Origin: CAZMCT01 sp964564785
Lineage (GTDB): Bacteria > Planctomycetota > Phycisphaerae > UBA1845 > Fen-1342
DNA length: 7,831 nucleotides
Assembly: GCA_964564785.1 (NCBI GenBank)
Contig: CAZMCT010000147.1
Coordinates: forward strand, 1 to 7,831
Direction of reading: 5' to 3'
The translations under genes were made by a program, and so were the position numbers. The stretch's first letter is position 1. Each line of letters starts with the position of its first letter. This document shows positions 1 through 6,075 of the stretch, piece after piece. Below the pieces are notes generated by a model. It did not search any database, had not been told where the DNA came from, and saw only the letters and a program-made list of their open reading frames with translations.

Positions 1-21
1 GGCCCGCCCCGCGGCAGCGCC

Positions 22-1677
22 TTAGCGCCGCGGCGGCCCGCCGCCGTTTTCGGAATCACCCGCCGGCACGATGTTCAGCACCTTCACGGCTACGCCCACC
101 AGGCTGGTGTCCACGCTCTGGAGCGAGTCGTAGTCGCAGAACGTGCTGGCCATGCCCGTGATCCGCGCCCGGCCCTTGTCGGTCTGAAGGTTTTCCACCA
201 GGAAGTGCCCACCCACCACCGACAGCAGCCGCTCATCCCACTTCTGGATGCAGTACGCCAGCCCCGACAGGCCCGTCTCGTTCGCGTTCCAGATGTCGAA
301 CTTGGCCTTCGTGATCGGCGGCGTCGCCCCGTCCTGCCGCAGATCGTTGTCCAAAATCAGCAGCGTCAGGTCCGTGTCGTGCGACACCGCGTACGGGTAC
401 ATCCCGAACGCGTCCGAGCCCACCGCAAAGAAGTCCAGCAGCAGGTTTGCAAACCCGCTGTCGTACTCCGTCCCGTTCAGGTTCAACGTGCCCGGGGTGC
501 CCACCCCCGTACCCTCCGGCGTCCCGTCGACCACCTGGAACGCGTAGGCGTTGTACTCCCACGCCTCGCTCGCCCGGTAGTCGACGATCGTCGCCCCGCC
601 GTACAGGTGGTTCCACACGATCTGCTCCCCCTCCGCGCCCACCGCCCAGCCCAGCAGGTAGCCCCGCAGAATGTAGTCCCCACTGCCCTCCGGGTCCGGG
701 TACGGATCGCCCAGCACCGTAAACGGCGAGACCCCCTTCGGCAGTCCCGTCAGGCTCGACCAGTACGCCGGCTCGTTCTTCGTCAGCGGCACCAGGTTGT
801 CCGTCGCCTGGCACGGCTCGCTCACCAAGTACAACTGCACATCCACCGGCCCGTTCTGGTCGTTGTTCAGCGTGACGAACGTGTCCTGCACCAGCTCCTG
901 GCTCGAGTTCCAGCGCAGCTCGATCTTCGGCCAGATCAGGAGGCTGCCCTTCTCCGTCACCGTCGTGCGGTTCTCGCCCGCGCGGCTGGTCCGAGCCCCG
1001 CCCTTCTTGAACGGCTGCGTGCTGCCGCCGGACTGGATCGTCGGCGGCGGCTCGAGCACGTCGTACCGCACCGTAGCCGACCGCTGCCCCGCCCCGAAGA
1101 GCGTGGTGCCCGCGAGCGCGACCTGCTCGAGCGGGAAGACCTCGAGCACGAAGTCGCCGCAATCCTCCTCTGAATACCCCTCAACCGTCACGTAGTATGT
1201 TCCCGGTGTCAGGAAGACAGTGATCTGGGACTGAAATCCGCAGAAGTCGTCGTTGCTGGCGATGTCGCCGCTGCAAGGAGTCGTGCCCAGGTAAAGGTAT
1301 GTGTCAAAGTTCGAGTTGCACAGCGAGAACACCCACTCGCCCGCGAAGGGGATGTAGACCACGTACTCGAGATCCAAGCTGGGGCGCAGGTCGCAATCGT
1401 CGGAGTCGCAGGTGTTGCCGGACACGCTGCCCGGAGCTCCGAGGAAACCGTCGATCGAGCAGTCACAGTTAGGATCGAGCGAGGCCTCGGACGCGCATGT
1501 CGCGTCCCACTGGTAAATGCAGCAGAACGGGTCGTAGCTGCACACCGAGTCCTGGCAGGTCGGGTCGTCGCAGCCGGGCTCGTCGTGAGGAATGCAGCAG
1601 TCCGACTGTGCCATGCTGTTGCCCGTGCCCAGCAGCAGCGCCGCGACCAGAACAATTCCAAATATCCAACGCATCAT
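22..1677 (-). CDS. Secreted Cys-rich/PPC-like protein with uncharacterised C-terminal domain (551 aa)
   Basis: The product is exported and its function is unknown. An open frame continues upstream to 1914, but I start it at the ATG at 1677. The signal peptide (MMRWIFGIVLVAALLLG..., probable cut after SMA, residue 23) begins there, and a good promoter lies inside the extra 5' frame. Residues 27-73 form a Cys-rich module with ten cysteines (CCIPHDEPGC, then DPFCC, WDATC). Residues about 75-181 resemble a bacterial pre-peptidase C-terminal (PPC) beta-sandwich (AGEWVFSLCNS, FDTYLYLGT, GTYYVTVEGY). Residues about 190-540 form a domain shared with the neighbouring gene at 1939-3066: KGSLLIWPKIELRW 243-256, PKGVSPFT 313-320, EAWEYNAY 371-378, GGHFLVENLQTDKGRARITG 489-508. 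No catalytic motif is visible. The tail (GDSENGGGPPRR) is low complexity, with no LPXTG or PEP-CTERM sorting signal. A cell-surface or extracellular role is inferred from the signal peptide and the disulfide-rich N-terminus only. Confidence 0.85.
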   Translation of the reverse strand: MMRWIFGIVLVAALLLGTGNSMAQSDCCIPHDEPGCDDPTCQDSVCSYDPFCCIYQWDATCASEASLDPNCDCSIDGFLGAPGSVSGNTCDSDDCDLRPSLDLEYVVYIPFAGEWVFSLCNSNFDTYLYLGTTPCSGDIASNDDFCGFQSQITVFLTPGTYYVTVEGYSEEDCGDFVLEVFPLEQVALAGTTLFGAGQRSATVRYDVLEPPPTIQSGGSTQPFKKGGARTSRAGENRTTVTEKGSLLIWPKIELRWNSSQELVQDTFVTLNNDQNGPVDVQLYLVSEPCQATDNLVPLTKNEPAYWSSLTGLPKGVSPFTVLGDPYPDPEGSGDYILRGYLLGWAVGAEGEQIVWNHLYGGATIVDYRASEAWEYNAYAFQVVDGTPEGTGVGTPGTLNLNGTEYDSGFANLLLDFFAVGSDAFGMYPYAVSHDTDLTLLILDNDLRQDGATPPITKAKFDIWNANETGLSGLAYCIQKWDERLLSVVGGHFLVENLQTDKGRARITGMASTFCDYDSLQSVDTSLVGVAVKVLNIVPAGDSENGGGPPRR

Positions 1678-1731
1678 GTTCCACCACCAGTGGACGTTGA
1701 CTTGGACCCGCGTGCCGAACCGGACACCGCA

Positions 1732-1751
1732 GCCGGGCAACGCCGCCCGGC
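1732..1751 (-). other. Hairpin in the 5' leader of the Cys-rich secreted protein gene
   Basis: A perfect 7-bp GC stem (GCCGGGC / GCCCGGC) with a 6-nt loop lies about 55 nt upstream of the ATG at 1677. It is inside the roughly 140-nt leader predicted from the promoter at 1826-1854. It may affect translation or RNA stability, but chance hairpins are common in DNA this GC-rich. Confidence 0.3.
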
Positions 1752-1825
1752 ACGAACGGTGGGTGCTCAACGCGCGAGGGGGAGGAATGTCGAGTTCCCT
1801 GCCCCGGCCACTCTCTTCATCCGAT

Positions 1826-1854
1826 AAAATACCGTCCGAAACCGGTAACGTCAA
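1826..1854 (-). promoter_or_regulatory. Sigma70-type promoter for the Cys-rich secreted protein gene
   Basis: On the minus strand a -35 TTGACG (1854-1849) is followed, after exactly 17 bp, by a -10 TATTTT (1831-1826). This is the best housekeeping-type promoter in the window and sits in an AT-richer island. It points at the gene starting at 1677 and predicts a leader of about 140 nt. Its presence argues against translation starting in the longer frame at 1914. Confidence 0.6.
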
Positions 1855-1869
1855 CACAATTTCGGGCCT

Positions 1870-1889
1870 GCCGGCCACCCCCGGCCGGC
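1870..1889 (-). terminator. Possible terminator hairpin after the 1939-3066 gene
   Basis: A 7-bp GC-only stem (GCCGGCC / GGCCGGC, 6-nt loop) lies about 50 nt past the stop codon at 1939 and just before the promoter of the next gene. Its position suits a terminator between two separately transcribed genes. No T-tract follows it on the minus strand, so canonical intrinsic termination is doubtful. Confidence 0.3.
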
Positions 1890-1938
1890 CACGGCCACAG
1901 AACCCATAAGACATTACCAGGAAAGCACTTGGAGCCCG

Positions 1939-3066
1939 CTATGACGCCGGGACGAACCGCAGCAATCGGGCCGCAACTCCCAGCAGTGAGGCGTCCTCGC
2001 TCACAATGTCCCCGTCATCGCAGTGCGCACTGTGGACGCCGGTGATCCGTGCCCGGCCCTTGTCGGTCTGTAGGTTCTGCACCAGGAAGTGCCCGCCGAC
2101 CAGGCTGAACAGCGACTCATCCCACTTGGTGACGCAGTAGTGCAGGCCGGAGAGGCCGACCTCGTTCTGGTTCCAGATGTTGAACTGGGCTTTGGTCGTC
2201 ACCGGACCGGGGGCTTCCTGGCGCAGATCGTTGTCGAGCACGACCAGCGTCAAATCGGTGTCGTGCAGCACGGCCATGTCGCTGCTCGAGAAAGCGTTTG
2301 CGCCGCTGGCGAAGAAGTCGAGCGCGAGCATCGAGAAGCCCGCGTCGAACTCGACCCCGTCGAGGTTGATGACGCCCGGCGTGCCGATCAGCGTCCCAGG
2401 CTCAGCGTCGCTGACGTCCTGGAAGCCGTACGCGTTGTATTCCCACGCCTCGCCGATGCCGTAATCGACCACCGTCGCCGTGCCCCACAGGTGATTCCAA
2501 CTGACCTGAAAGTTGCCCGGCCCGACCGCCCATGCCAGCACGTAACCGCGCAGCACGTAGTCACCCGTCTGGTCCGGATCGGGATAGCGCTCGCCCAGCG
2601 CCGTGAACGGCGTCAACCCCTTCGGCCCGCCCGTCATCGCCGACCAATACGTCGCCTCGTTCTTGGTCAGCGTGATCGTGTTACCGAAGTGCGTGCACGT
2701 TTCCAGCACCAGGAACACAATCACGTCCACGTCCGCGTTCCAGTCGTTGCTCAGCGCCAGAAAGGTGTCTTGCAGCAGATTGCCGGACGCATCCCACTTC
2801 AGCTCGACTTTCGGCCAGACCAGCACGCTGCCTTTCTGCGTTCCGCCGACCCGCTGTTCGCCGGCACGCTGTGTCCGAGCACCCCCGGGCGTGCCCGACT
2901 GGATGACCGTGGGCGTGTTCGGGTCGTACGTGTCATAGAGGATCTGCGCCGGCCGCACGCCCATGCCGAACAGGTTCGTGCCGCTGAGCGCCGCCGGCAC
3001 GTCCTGTGCGGCCGCGCTCCCATAGACCAAGCTCAAGATGGTCAGAGGAAAAATCGCGCTTCTCAT
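1939..3066 (-). CDS. Secreted protein with uncharacterised domain, paralogue of the 22-1677 gene (375 aa)
   Basis: The product is exported and its function is unknown. The ATG at 3066 is chosen over an upstream in-frame ATG at 3141 because an AGGAG lies 6 nt before it and the signal peptide starts there (MRSAIFPLTILSLVYGSAAA, cut before QDV). After the signal peptide nearly the whole protein (about 27-375) is the domain also found at residues 190-540 of the next gene. Matching blocks are KGSVLVWPKVELKW 78-91, PKGLTPFT 148-155, YPDP 161-164, EAWEYNAY 206-213, HDTDLTLVVLDNDLRQ 268-283 and GGHFLVQNLQTDKGRARITG 324-343. In one 32-residue stretch near the C-terminus 25 residues are identical. Three cysteines (124, 311, 349) match C289, C476 and C514 of the paralogue. 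It lacks the Cys-rich and PPC-like modules. The pair looks like a tandem duplication followed by gain or loss of the N-terminal modules. Confidence 0.88.
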   Translation of the reverse strand: MRSAIFPLTILSLVYGSAAAQDVPAALSGTNLFGMGVRPAQILYDTYDPNTPTVIQSGTPGGARTQRAGEQRVGGTQKGSVLVWPKVELKWDASGNLLQDTFLALSNDWNADVDVIVFLVLETCTHFGNTITLTKNEATYWSAMTGGPKGLTPFTALGERYPDPDQTGDYVLRGYVLAWAVGPGNFQVSWNHLWGTATVVDYGIGEAWEYNAYGFQDVSDAEPGTLIGTPGVINLDGVEFDAGFSMLALDFFASGANAFSSSDMAVLHDTDLTLVVLDNDLRQEAPGPVTTKAQFNIWNQNEVGLSGLHYCVTKWDESLFSLVGGHFLVQNLQTDKGRARITGVHSAHCDDGDIVSEDASLLGVAARLLRFVPAS

Positions 3067-3072
3067 GATCCG

Positions 3073-3077
3073 CTCCT
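3073..3077 (-). promoter_or_regulatory. Ribosome binding site AGGAG for the 375-aa secreted protein
   Basis: AGGAG on the minus strand ends 6 nt before the ATG at 3066. This spacing fixes that start and rules out the longer upstream frame, whose extra N-terminus would mask the signal peptide. Confidence 0.75.
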
Positions 3078-3141
3078 GTGCCGGTACCGGCGGCGCAGGC
3101 ATGACCCGTACTGCGCCCCCACAACAAGCCTCACGGCCCAT

Positions 3142-3170
3142 AATGTACGTCGTAAGCGGTCGCGGAGCAA
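3142..3170 (-). promoter_or_regulatory. Candidate promoter for the 375-aa secreted protein gene
   Basis: On the minus strand TTGCTC (3170-3165) and TACATT (3147-3142) are separated by 17 bp, about 75 nt before the start at 3066. The matches to consensus are only partial (3 of 6 and 4 of 6). An alternative -10, CATTAT, overlaps at 3145-3140. Confidence 0.35.
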
Positions 3171-3227
3171 GCGATTACTGGACAAATCCGCGCGTGCCGT
3201 CGCCGCGGGCGCCCGCGCGCCCCGTTA

Positions 3228-4371
3228 TCAGGACCGAGCCCCGGGCTGGGCGTGCTTGCCGGCCCGCACGCGCTGCCGCAGCCGGGCGTCGATGTACGGC
3301 TGGATGTCGCCGTCCAGCACCCGCTGCACATCGCCGATCGCGAGGTTCGTGCGGTGGTCTTTGACGTGGATCGTGGAGCCGTGGAGGACGTAGCTGCGGA
3401 TCTGGTTGCCCCAGGCGATGTCGCCTTTCTCGCTGTAGAGCTTGGCCAGCTCGGCGTCCTGCTTGGCCTGCTCGATCTGCTCGAGCTTGCTCTGGAGGAT
3501 GCTGAGCGCCATCCGCTTGTTCTGCCCCTGGCTGCGCTCGTTGACGCACTCGACCATGATCCCGGTGGGCTTGTGGCGGATGCGCACGGCCGTGGCGACC
3601 TTGTTCACGTTCTGGCCGCCGGCGCCGGAGGCCCGGCGGAAGTACTCGATGTCGAGATCGGCCTCGGCGATCTCGATGTTCGCCGCATCGAACTCCGGCA
3701 GGCAGTCCACGCCGACGAACGACGTCTGTCGCTTGCCCTGCGCGTTGAACGGGCTGATCCGCACCAGACGGTGCACCCCTACCTCGCATGACAGGATGCC
3801 GTAGGCGTAGGGACCCTCCACGTACAGCGTCACCGACTGGATCCCCGCCTCCTCGCCCGGCCGGCGATCGACCTCGGAGACGCGGAAGCCGGCCGACTGG
3901 AAGTACATCAGGTACATGCGCAGCAGCATCTCGGCGAAATCGCACGCGTCCACGCCGCCCGCCCCGGCCTGGATGCTGAAGAAGCAGTTGCGGCCGTCGT
4001 TCTCCCCCGACAGCAGTGTCAGCAACTCGACCCGGTCGGTCTTGCGGGCCAGCTCGGCGAGTTCGCGTTGCACTTCGGCCGCCGTTTGCTCGTCGCGCTG
4101 CTCGGTCGCGAGCTCGACCAGGACGTGGGCGTCGTCAGCGCGGCGGAGGAGGTCCTGCACGGGCTCGACCTGGGCCCGAATGGCCTTGAGCTCCTGCACG
4201 ACCTGCTGGGCGGCCTCCTGGTGGTCCCAGAAGCCGGGCTGCTGCATGCGGGTCTCGAGTTCGCCGAGGCGGGTGAGCTTGGCCGGCAAGTCAAAGGGAG
4301 TCCCGGATCGCGTGGATGCGGGTGGTGAGCTCACTCAGCGTACCGGCGGGATCCTGAAAGACTGCGGGCAT
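3228..4371 (-). CDS. prfB: Peptide chain release factor 2, expressed through a programmed +1 frameshift
   Basis: RF2 recognises UGA and UAA stop codons in the ribosomal A site and triggers peptidyl-tRNA hydrolysis. The ATG at 4371 opens a 26-codon frame (MPAVFQDPAG...IRDSL) that ends at an in-frame UGA (4293-4291). The rest of the protein continues in the +1 frame from GAC at 4292. Joining 4371-4294 to 4292-3228 gives 380 residues. In that numbering the stop-codon-reading SPF motif is 206-208 and the catalytic GGQ (GAGGQNVNK) is 251-253. These are one residue from the E. coli RF2 positions (205-207, 250-252), which supports the join. ATG 4371 is the only ATG after an in-frame TGA at 4383-4381, so the start is well fixed. 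An apparent start at 4334 in the +1 frame gives a nonsense N-terminus. The gene itself ends in TGA, its own substrate codon. It lies downstream of the homocysteine methyltransferase gene on the same strand, with the hairpin repeats between them. Confidence 0.96.
4290..4296 (-). promoter_or_regulatory. prfB programmed +1 frameshift site (CUUUGAC)
   Basis: The minus strand reads CTT TGA C at codons 26-27 of the prfB zero frame. In the known RF2 autoregulation, peptidyl-tRNA-Leu slips from CUU to UUU while the UGA is slowly decoded, and GAC is read next. Low RF2 therefore favours full-length synthesis. The usual stimulatory internal Shine-Dalgarno (AGGGGG just upstream) is degenerate here: the preceding bases read CGG GAC TCC. 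Confidence 0.95.
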
Positions 4372-4398
4372 TCTGAGTTCTCAGCTATTGTCCACTGT

Positions 4399-4488
4399 GG
4401 CACAGCCGCCCTCGGCTGTGTTTTCACCCCAAGGCACAGCCGCCCTCGGCTGTGTTTTCACCTCAAGGCACAGCCGCCCTCGGCTGTG
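4399..4488. repeat. Three tandem 34-bp hairpin repeats upstream of prfB
   Basis: Three copies of a perfect inverted repeat, CACAGCCG / CGGCTGTG with loop CCCT, lie at 4401-4420, 4435-4454 and 4469-4488, exactly 34 bp apart. Each is preceded by GG. The first two are followed by TTTTCACC(C/T)CAA, and the third diverges after its hairpin. They lie between the methyltransferase stop (4615) and the prfB start (4371). On the plus strand two of the three are followed by TTTT, but no plus-strand gene ends here. I recall such GGCACAGCC palindromes as dispersed repeats in planctomycete assemblies. Their function is unknown, and they could attenuate readthrough into prfB. Confidence 0.85.
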
Positions 4489-4583
4489 TCTCTTCGCTGA
4501 CCCGCTCCGCCATCAACTCCATCGGCCCCGCGGTGCGGGTCATTGTAGGTGCCCCCGCAACGCAGGGCAAACGCGTGCTGCCG

Positions 4584-4605
4584 CCATCCCGCCGGCGCGG
4601 GATGG
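4584..4605 (-). terminator. Hairpin just after the homocysteine methyltransferase stop
   Basis: A perfect 9-bp stem (CCATCCCGC / GCGGGATGG) with loop CGGC starts 9 nt past the TGA at 4617-4615. The position is right for a terminator or a 3'-end stabiliser. No T-tract follows on the minus strand, so Rho-independent release is uncertain. Confidence 0.45.
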
Positions 4606-4614
4606 AATCGGACG

Positions 4615-5499
4615 TCACCGTTTCCGGTGGGCAACAACGGCCGCGACTCGCCGGATGTGCTCCGGCCCGCTGCCGCAGCATCCGCCGACGATGTTCGCGC
4701 CCGCGTCGAGGAGCTGCGGAACGAAGCCGGCGAACTCGTCGGGCGGCTGTCTCCACACCGGCCGGCCGTCCTCCAGCTCCGGCAGCCCCGCGTTCGGCTT
4801 GACCCACAGCGGGCACTTCGTCGCCGCCCGCAGCGCCACCACGGCCGGCAGCACGTGGTTGATCCCCGACCCGCAATTGCAGCCGATCACGGCCGCCCCC
4901 GCATCCTCCAGCGCGGCCGCACACTCGCCAGCCGCGGCGCCCATCATCGTCCGCGTCCGCTGAGGTCCCGAATCGAACGACAGGCTCGCGATGACGGGCA
5001 AGCCGGTTGCGTCGACGACCGCCCGCAGCGCGAGCAGCACCTCGCGCAGCTCGGAGAACGTCTCGAGCAGGATCAAGTCCGCCCCGCCGGCCGCGAGGGC
5101 CTCGGCCTGCTCGTGGAAGACCGGGTAGAGCTGCTCCTCGGTGGCCTCGCGCACCGCGAGAATCTTGCCGCTCGGGCCGATGGAGCCGGCCACCCAAGCC
5201 GGGCGATCGCCGAGCGCCTCGCGGGCCAGCATGGCTCCGCGGCGGTTCACCTCGAGCGGGTCGTGCGTCAGGCCGCGGCGCTCGAACAGGAGCCGGTTGG
5301 CCGCAAAAGTGTTCGTCGTGATGAACTGCGCCCCGGCATCGAGGTAGGCGCGGGCGAGATCGAGGACGAGCTCGGGGTGCGTGAGGTTGGCGGTCTCGGC
5401 CGGGACATCGGCGGGCATGCCGCGCAGTTGGAGCTGGGTGGACCAGCCGCCGTCGGCGACGTGCGGGCGGGCGAGCAACGATTCCGCGTCGAAGTGCAT
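4615..5499 (-). CDS. Homocysteine S-methyltransferase family protein (Hcy-binding domain only, 294 aa)
   Basis: The family transfers a methyl group to homocysteine to give methionine, using a zinc-bound thiolate. The protein is one Hcy-binding TIM barrel of about the usual domain length. Visible motifs are DGG 16-18, TNTF 62-65 and ET 146-147, plus the zinc-ligand segments GCNCGSG 206-212 (C209) and GGCCGSGPEHI 272-282 (C274, C275). All three expected cysteines are present. The ATG at 5499 is chosen because GGAG lies 5 nt upstream and the barrel begins immediately. A longer frame would run through the N gap and a terminator hairpin. No folate- or cobalamin-binding modules are attached, so it is not a full MetH. 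It could work with separate partner proteins, or use S-methylmethionine (MmuM-like) or betaine as donor. The sequence does not settle which. Confidence 0.9.
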   Translation of the reverse strand: MHFDAESLLARPHVADGGWSTQLQLRGMPADVPAETANLTHPELVLDLARAYLDAGAQFITTNTFAANRLLFERRGLTHDPLEVNRRGAMLAREALGDRPAWVAGSIGPSGKILAVREATEEQLYPVFHEQAEALAAGGADLILLETFSELREVLLALRAVVDATGLPVIASLSFDSGPQRTRTMMGAAAGECAAALEDAGAAVIGCNCGSGINHVLPAVVALRAATKCPLWVKPNAGLPELEDGRPVWRQPPDEFAGFVPQLLDAGANIVGGCCGSGPEHIRRVAAVVAHRKR

Positions 5500-5527
5500 G
5501 GTCGGCTCCGGGCTTTGGCCGCAGCGG

Positions 5528-5556
5528 AGTGTAACCCGTCCGGGGGGGCGCAAAAA
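5528..5556 (-). promoter_or_regulatory. Candidate promoter for the homocysteine methyltransferase gene
   Basis: On the minus strand a TACACT -10 (5533-5528) lies about 29 nt before the ATG. The hexamer 17 bp further upstream is TTTTTG, a weak -35. It sits immediately past a terminator hairpin, as expected for the start of a new transcription unit. Confidence 0.4.
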
Positions 5557-5584
5557 GAATGCCGGCGGCCGGATGGCCGCCGGC
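5552..5584 (-). terminator. Intrinsic terminator on the minus strand next to the assembly gap
   Basis: A perfect 10-bp stem (GCCGGCGGCC / GGCCGCCGGC, loop of 4) at 5561-5584 is followed on the minus strand by ATTCTTTTTG. This is a textbook Rho-independent terminator for a transcript arriving from the right. No minus-strand gene is visible there, and the N gap starts 15 bp away. The gene it serves may be hidden in, or lost at, the gap. Confidence 0.65.
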
Positions 5585-5598
5585 GAACAAGGTGCTCC
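5582..5598 (+). repeat. 17-bp direct repeat, left copy, abutting the gap
   Basis: GGCGAACAAGGTGCTCC occurs here, directly before the Ns, and again at 5680-5696 in the same orientation 98 bp later. Its position at the contig edge suggests an assembly-graph overlap or a short-homology junction. Confidence 0.85.
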
Positions 5599-5608
5599 NN
5601 NNNNNNNN
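5599..5608. other. Assembly gap (10 Ns)
   Basis: Ten consecutive N characters mark a scaffold join. Ten is probably a placeholder and not a measured size, so the true distance between the flanks is unknown. Confidence 0.99.
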
Positions 5609-5696
5609 GCCTTCTTCATCGCCGGGGCCATCGCCGTCTTTGTCAGCCAGGCGTCGGTCATGAAGTATCTCGGTCCCCGGGCGAACAAGGTGCTCC
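5609..5696 (+). pseudogene. Fragment of a YraQ/ArsP_1-type permease (29 residues)
   Basis: Directly after the Ns one plus-strand frame encodes AFFIAGAIAVFVSQ...VMKYLGPRANKVL. This resembles the first transmembrane region of the YraQ/ArsP_1 (DUF318) permease family, in which a GFF-AG helix is followed by a KYLG...ANKVL loop. The similarity stops exactly at the end of the second 17-bp repeat copy (5696), and the following codons read as unrelated GC-rich sequence. Neither the N-terminus nor the remaining helices are present. It may be a true gene remnant, or a sliver of another locus placed here by the assembler. The family call is from memory of the motif, not from a search. Confidence 0.5.
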
Positions 5697-5974
5697 TCTC
5701 CCTCCAGAGGTCACCGAGTTTCCGGCTCCCGGATTCCCTCGGGGCGCCCGCCCCGAGTACTTGGCTCCAGGAGAAGTATCAGAAACGATTCGACCGGCCG
5801 CAAAAGCCGCGGGCGGTTCCCATAGTCCGTGTCGGCCGGCGGCCTCCGCGCGGGCAAGCGTCAATTCGGTGACGCCGCGGGGCGCTGTGGCTGCGGTCGC
5901 GGCCGCGGGCGGCGGGGGGCCATAAAAAACTGTTGGGGGCAGCGGGGTTGCATTGTGGCGCGTCGCGCACTCGC
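5697..5974. other. Non-coding stretch before the pdaD promoter
   Basis: I see no supportable gene here on either strand. Open frames exist but are low-complexity Arg/Gly/Pro-rich translations of GC-rich DNA with no Shine-Dalgarno support. One perfect inverted repeat (CTCGGGGCG / CGCCCCGAG, 2-nt centre) lies at 5738-5757. Confidence 0.6.
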
Positions 5975-5980
5975 TATACT
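5953..5980 (+). promoter_or_regulatory. Candidate promoter of the pdaD-speB operon
   Basis: A TATACT -10 (5975-5980, 5 of 6 to consensus) is preceded at 16 bp by TTGTGG (5953-5958). The predicted leader to the pdaD ATG at 6081 is about 95 nt. This is the only AT-rich hexamer of this quality upstream of the operon. Confidence 0.5.
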
Positions 5981-6068
5981 CCCCGCTTCGAGGAGCGGCG
6001 TGCGCAAGCGGCCCCGCGCTGGGGCGGTGCGTCGCTTCCGGGGCGTTGGCCGCAGCGGCTCACCGTGC

Positions 6069-6075
6069 AGGAGGG
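6069..6075 (+). promoter_or_regulatory. Ribosome binding site AGGAGGG for pdaD
   Basis: A full AGGAGG ends 6 nt before the ATG at 6081. It sets the start there and excludes the longer frame open from 5829, whose N-terminal translation is Arg/Gly-rich and unlike the family. Confidence 0.85.

Noticed and set aside
22..60. A PEP-CTERM or LPXTG-type sorting signal at the end of the 551-aa protein
   Set aside because: The tail is GGGPPRR with no sorting motif and no hydrophobic segment before it.
1678..1914. N-terminal extension of the Cys-rich secreted protein to 1914
   Set aside because: It would bury the signal peptide, and a TTGACG-17-TATTTT promoter lies within it.
3204..3217. Palindrome CGCGGGCGCCCGCG after prfB as a terminator
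   Set aside because: It has no loop and no following T-tract, and such palindromes are frequent in DNA of this composition.
205..3393. Long plus-strand open frames (205-1173, 2089-3393) antisense to the secreted proteins
   Set aside because: They are Arg/His/Val-rich mirror frames of GC-rich minus-strand genes, with no Shine-Dalgarno and no recognisable domain.
3252..3791. Plus-strand open frame antisense to prfB
   Set aside because: RF2 on the minus strand is certain. This frame is the codon-bias shadow of it, with no motifs.
4292..4334. ATG at 4334 as the prfB start
   Set aside because: Its first residues are unlike RF2, while the zero-frame ATG at 4371 with CTTTGAC at the frame change gives family-consistent length and motif positions.
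4399..4488. The three 34-bp repeats as a small CRISPR array
   Set aside because: The sequences between the palindromes are themselves nearly identical, so there are no unique spacers, and no cas genes are near.
4549..5925. A long plus-strand frame running across the N gap
   Set aside because: It passes through unknown bases, lies antisense to the homocysteine methyltransferase and has no domain.
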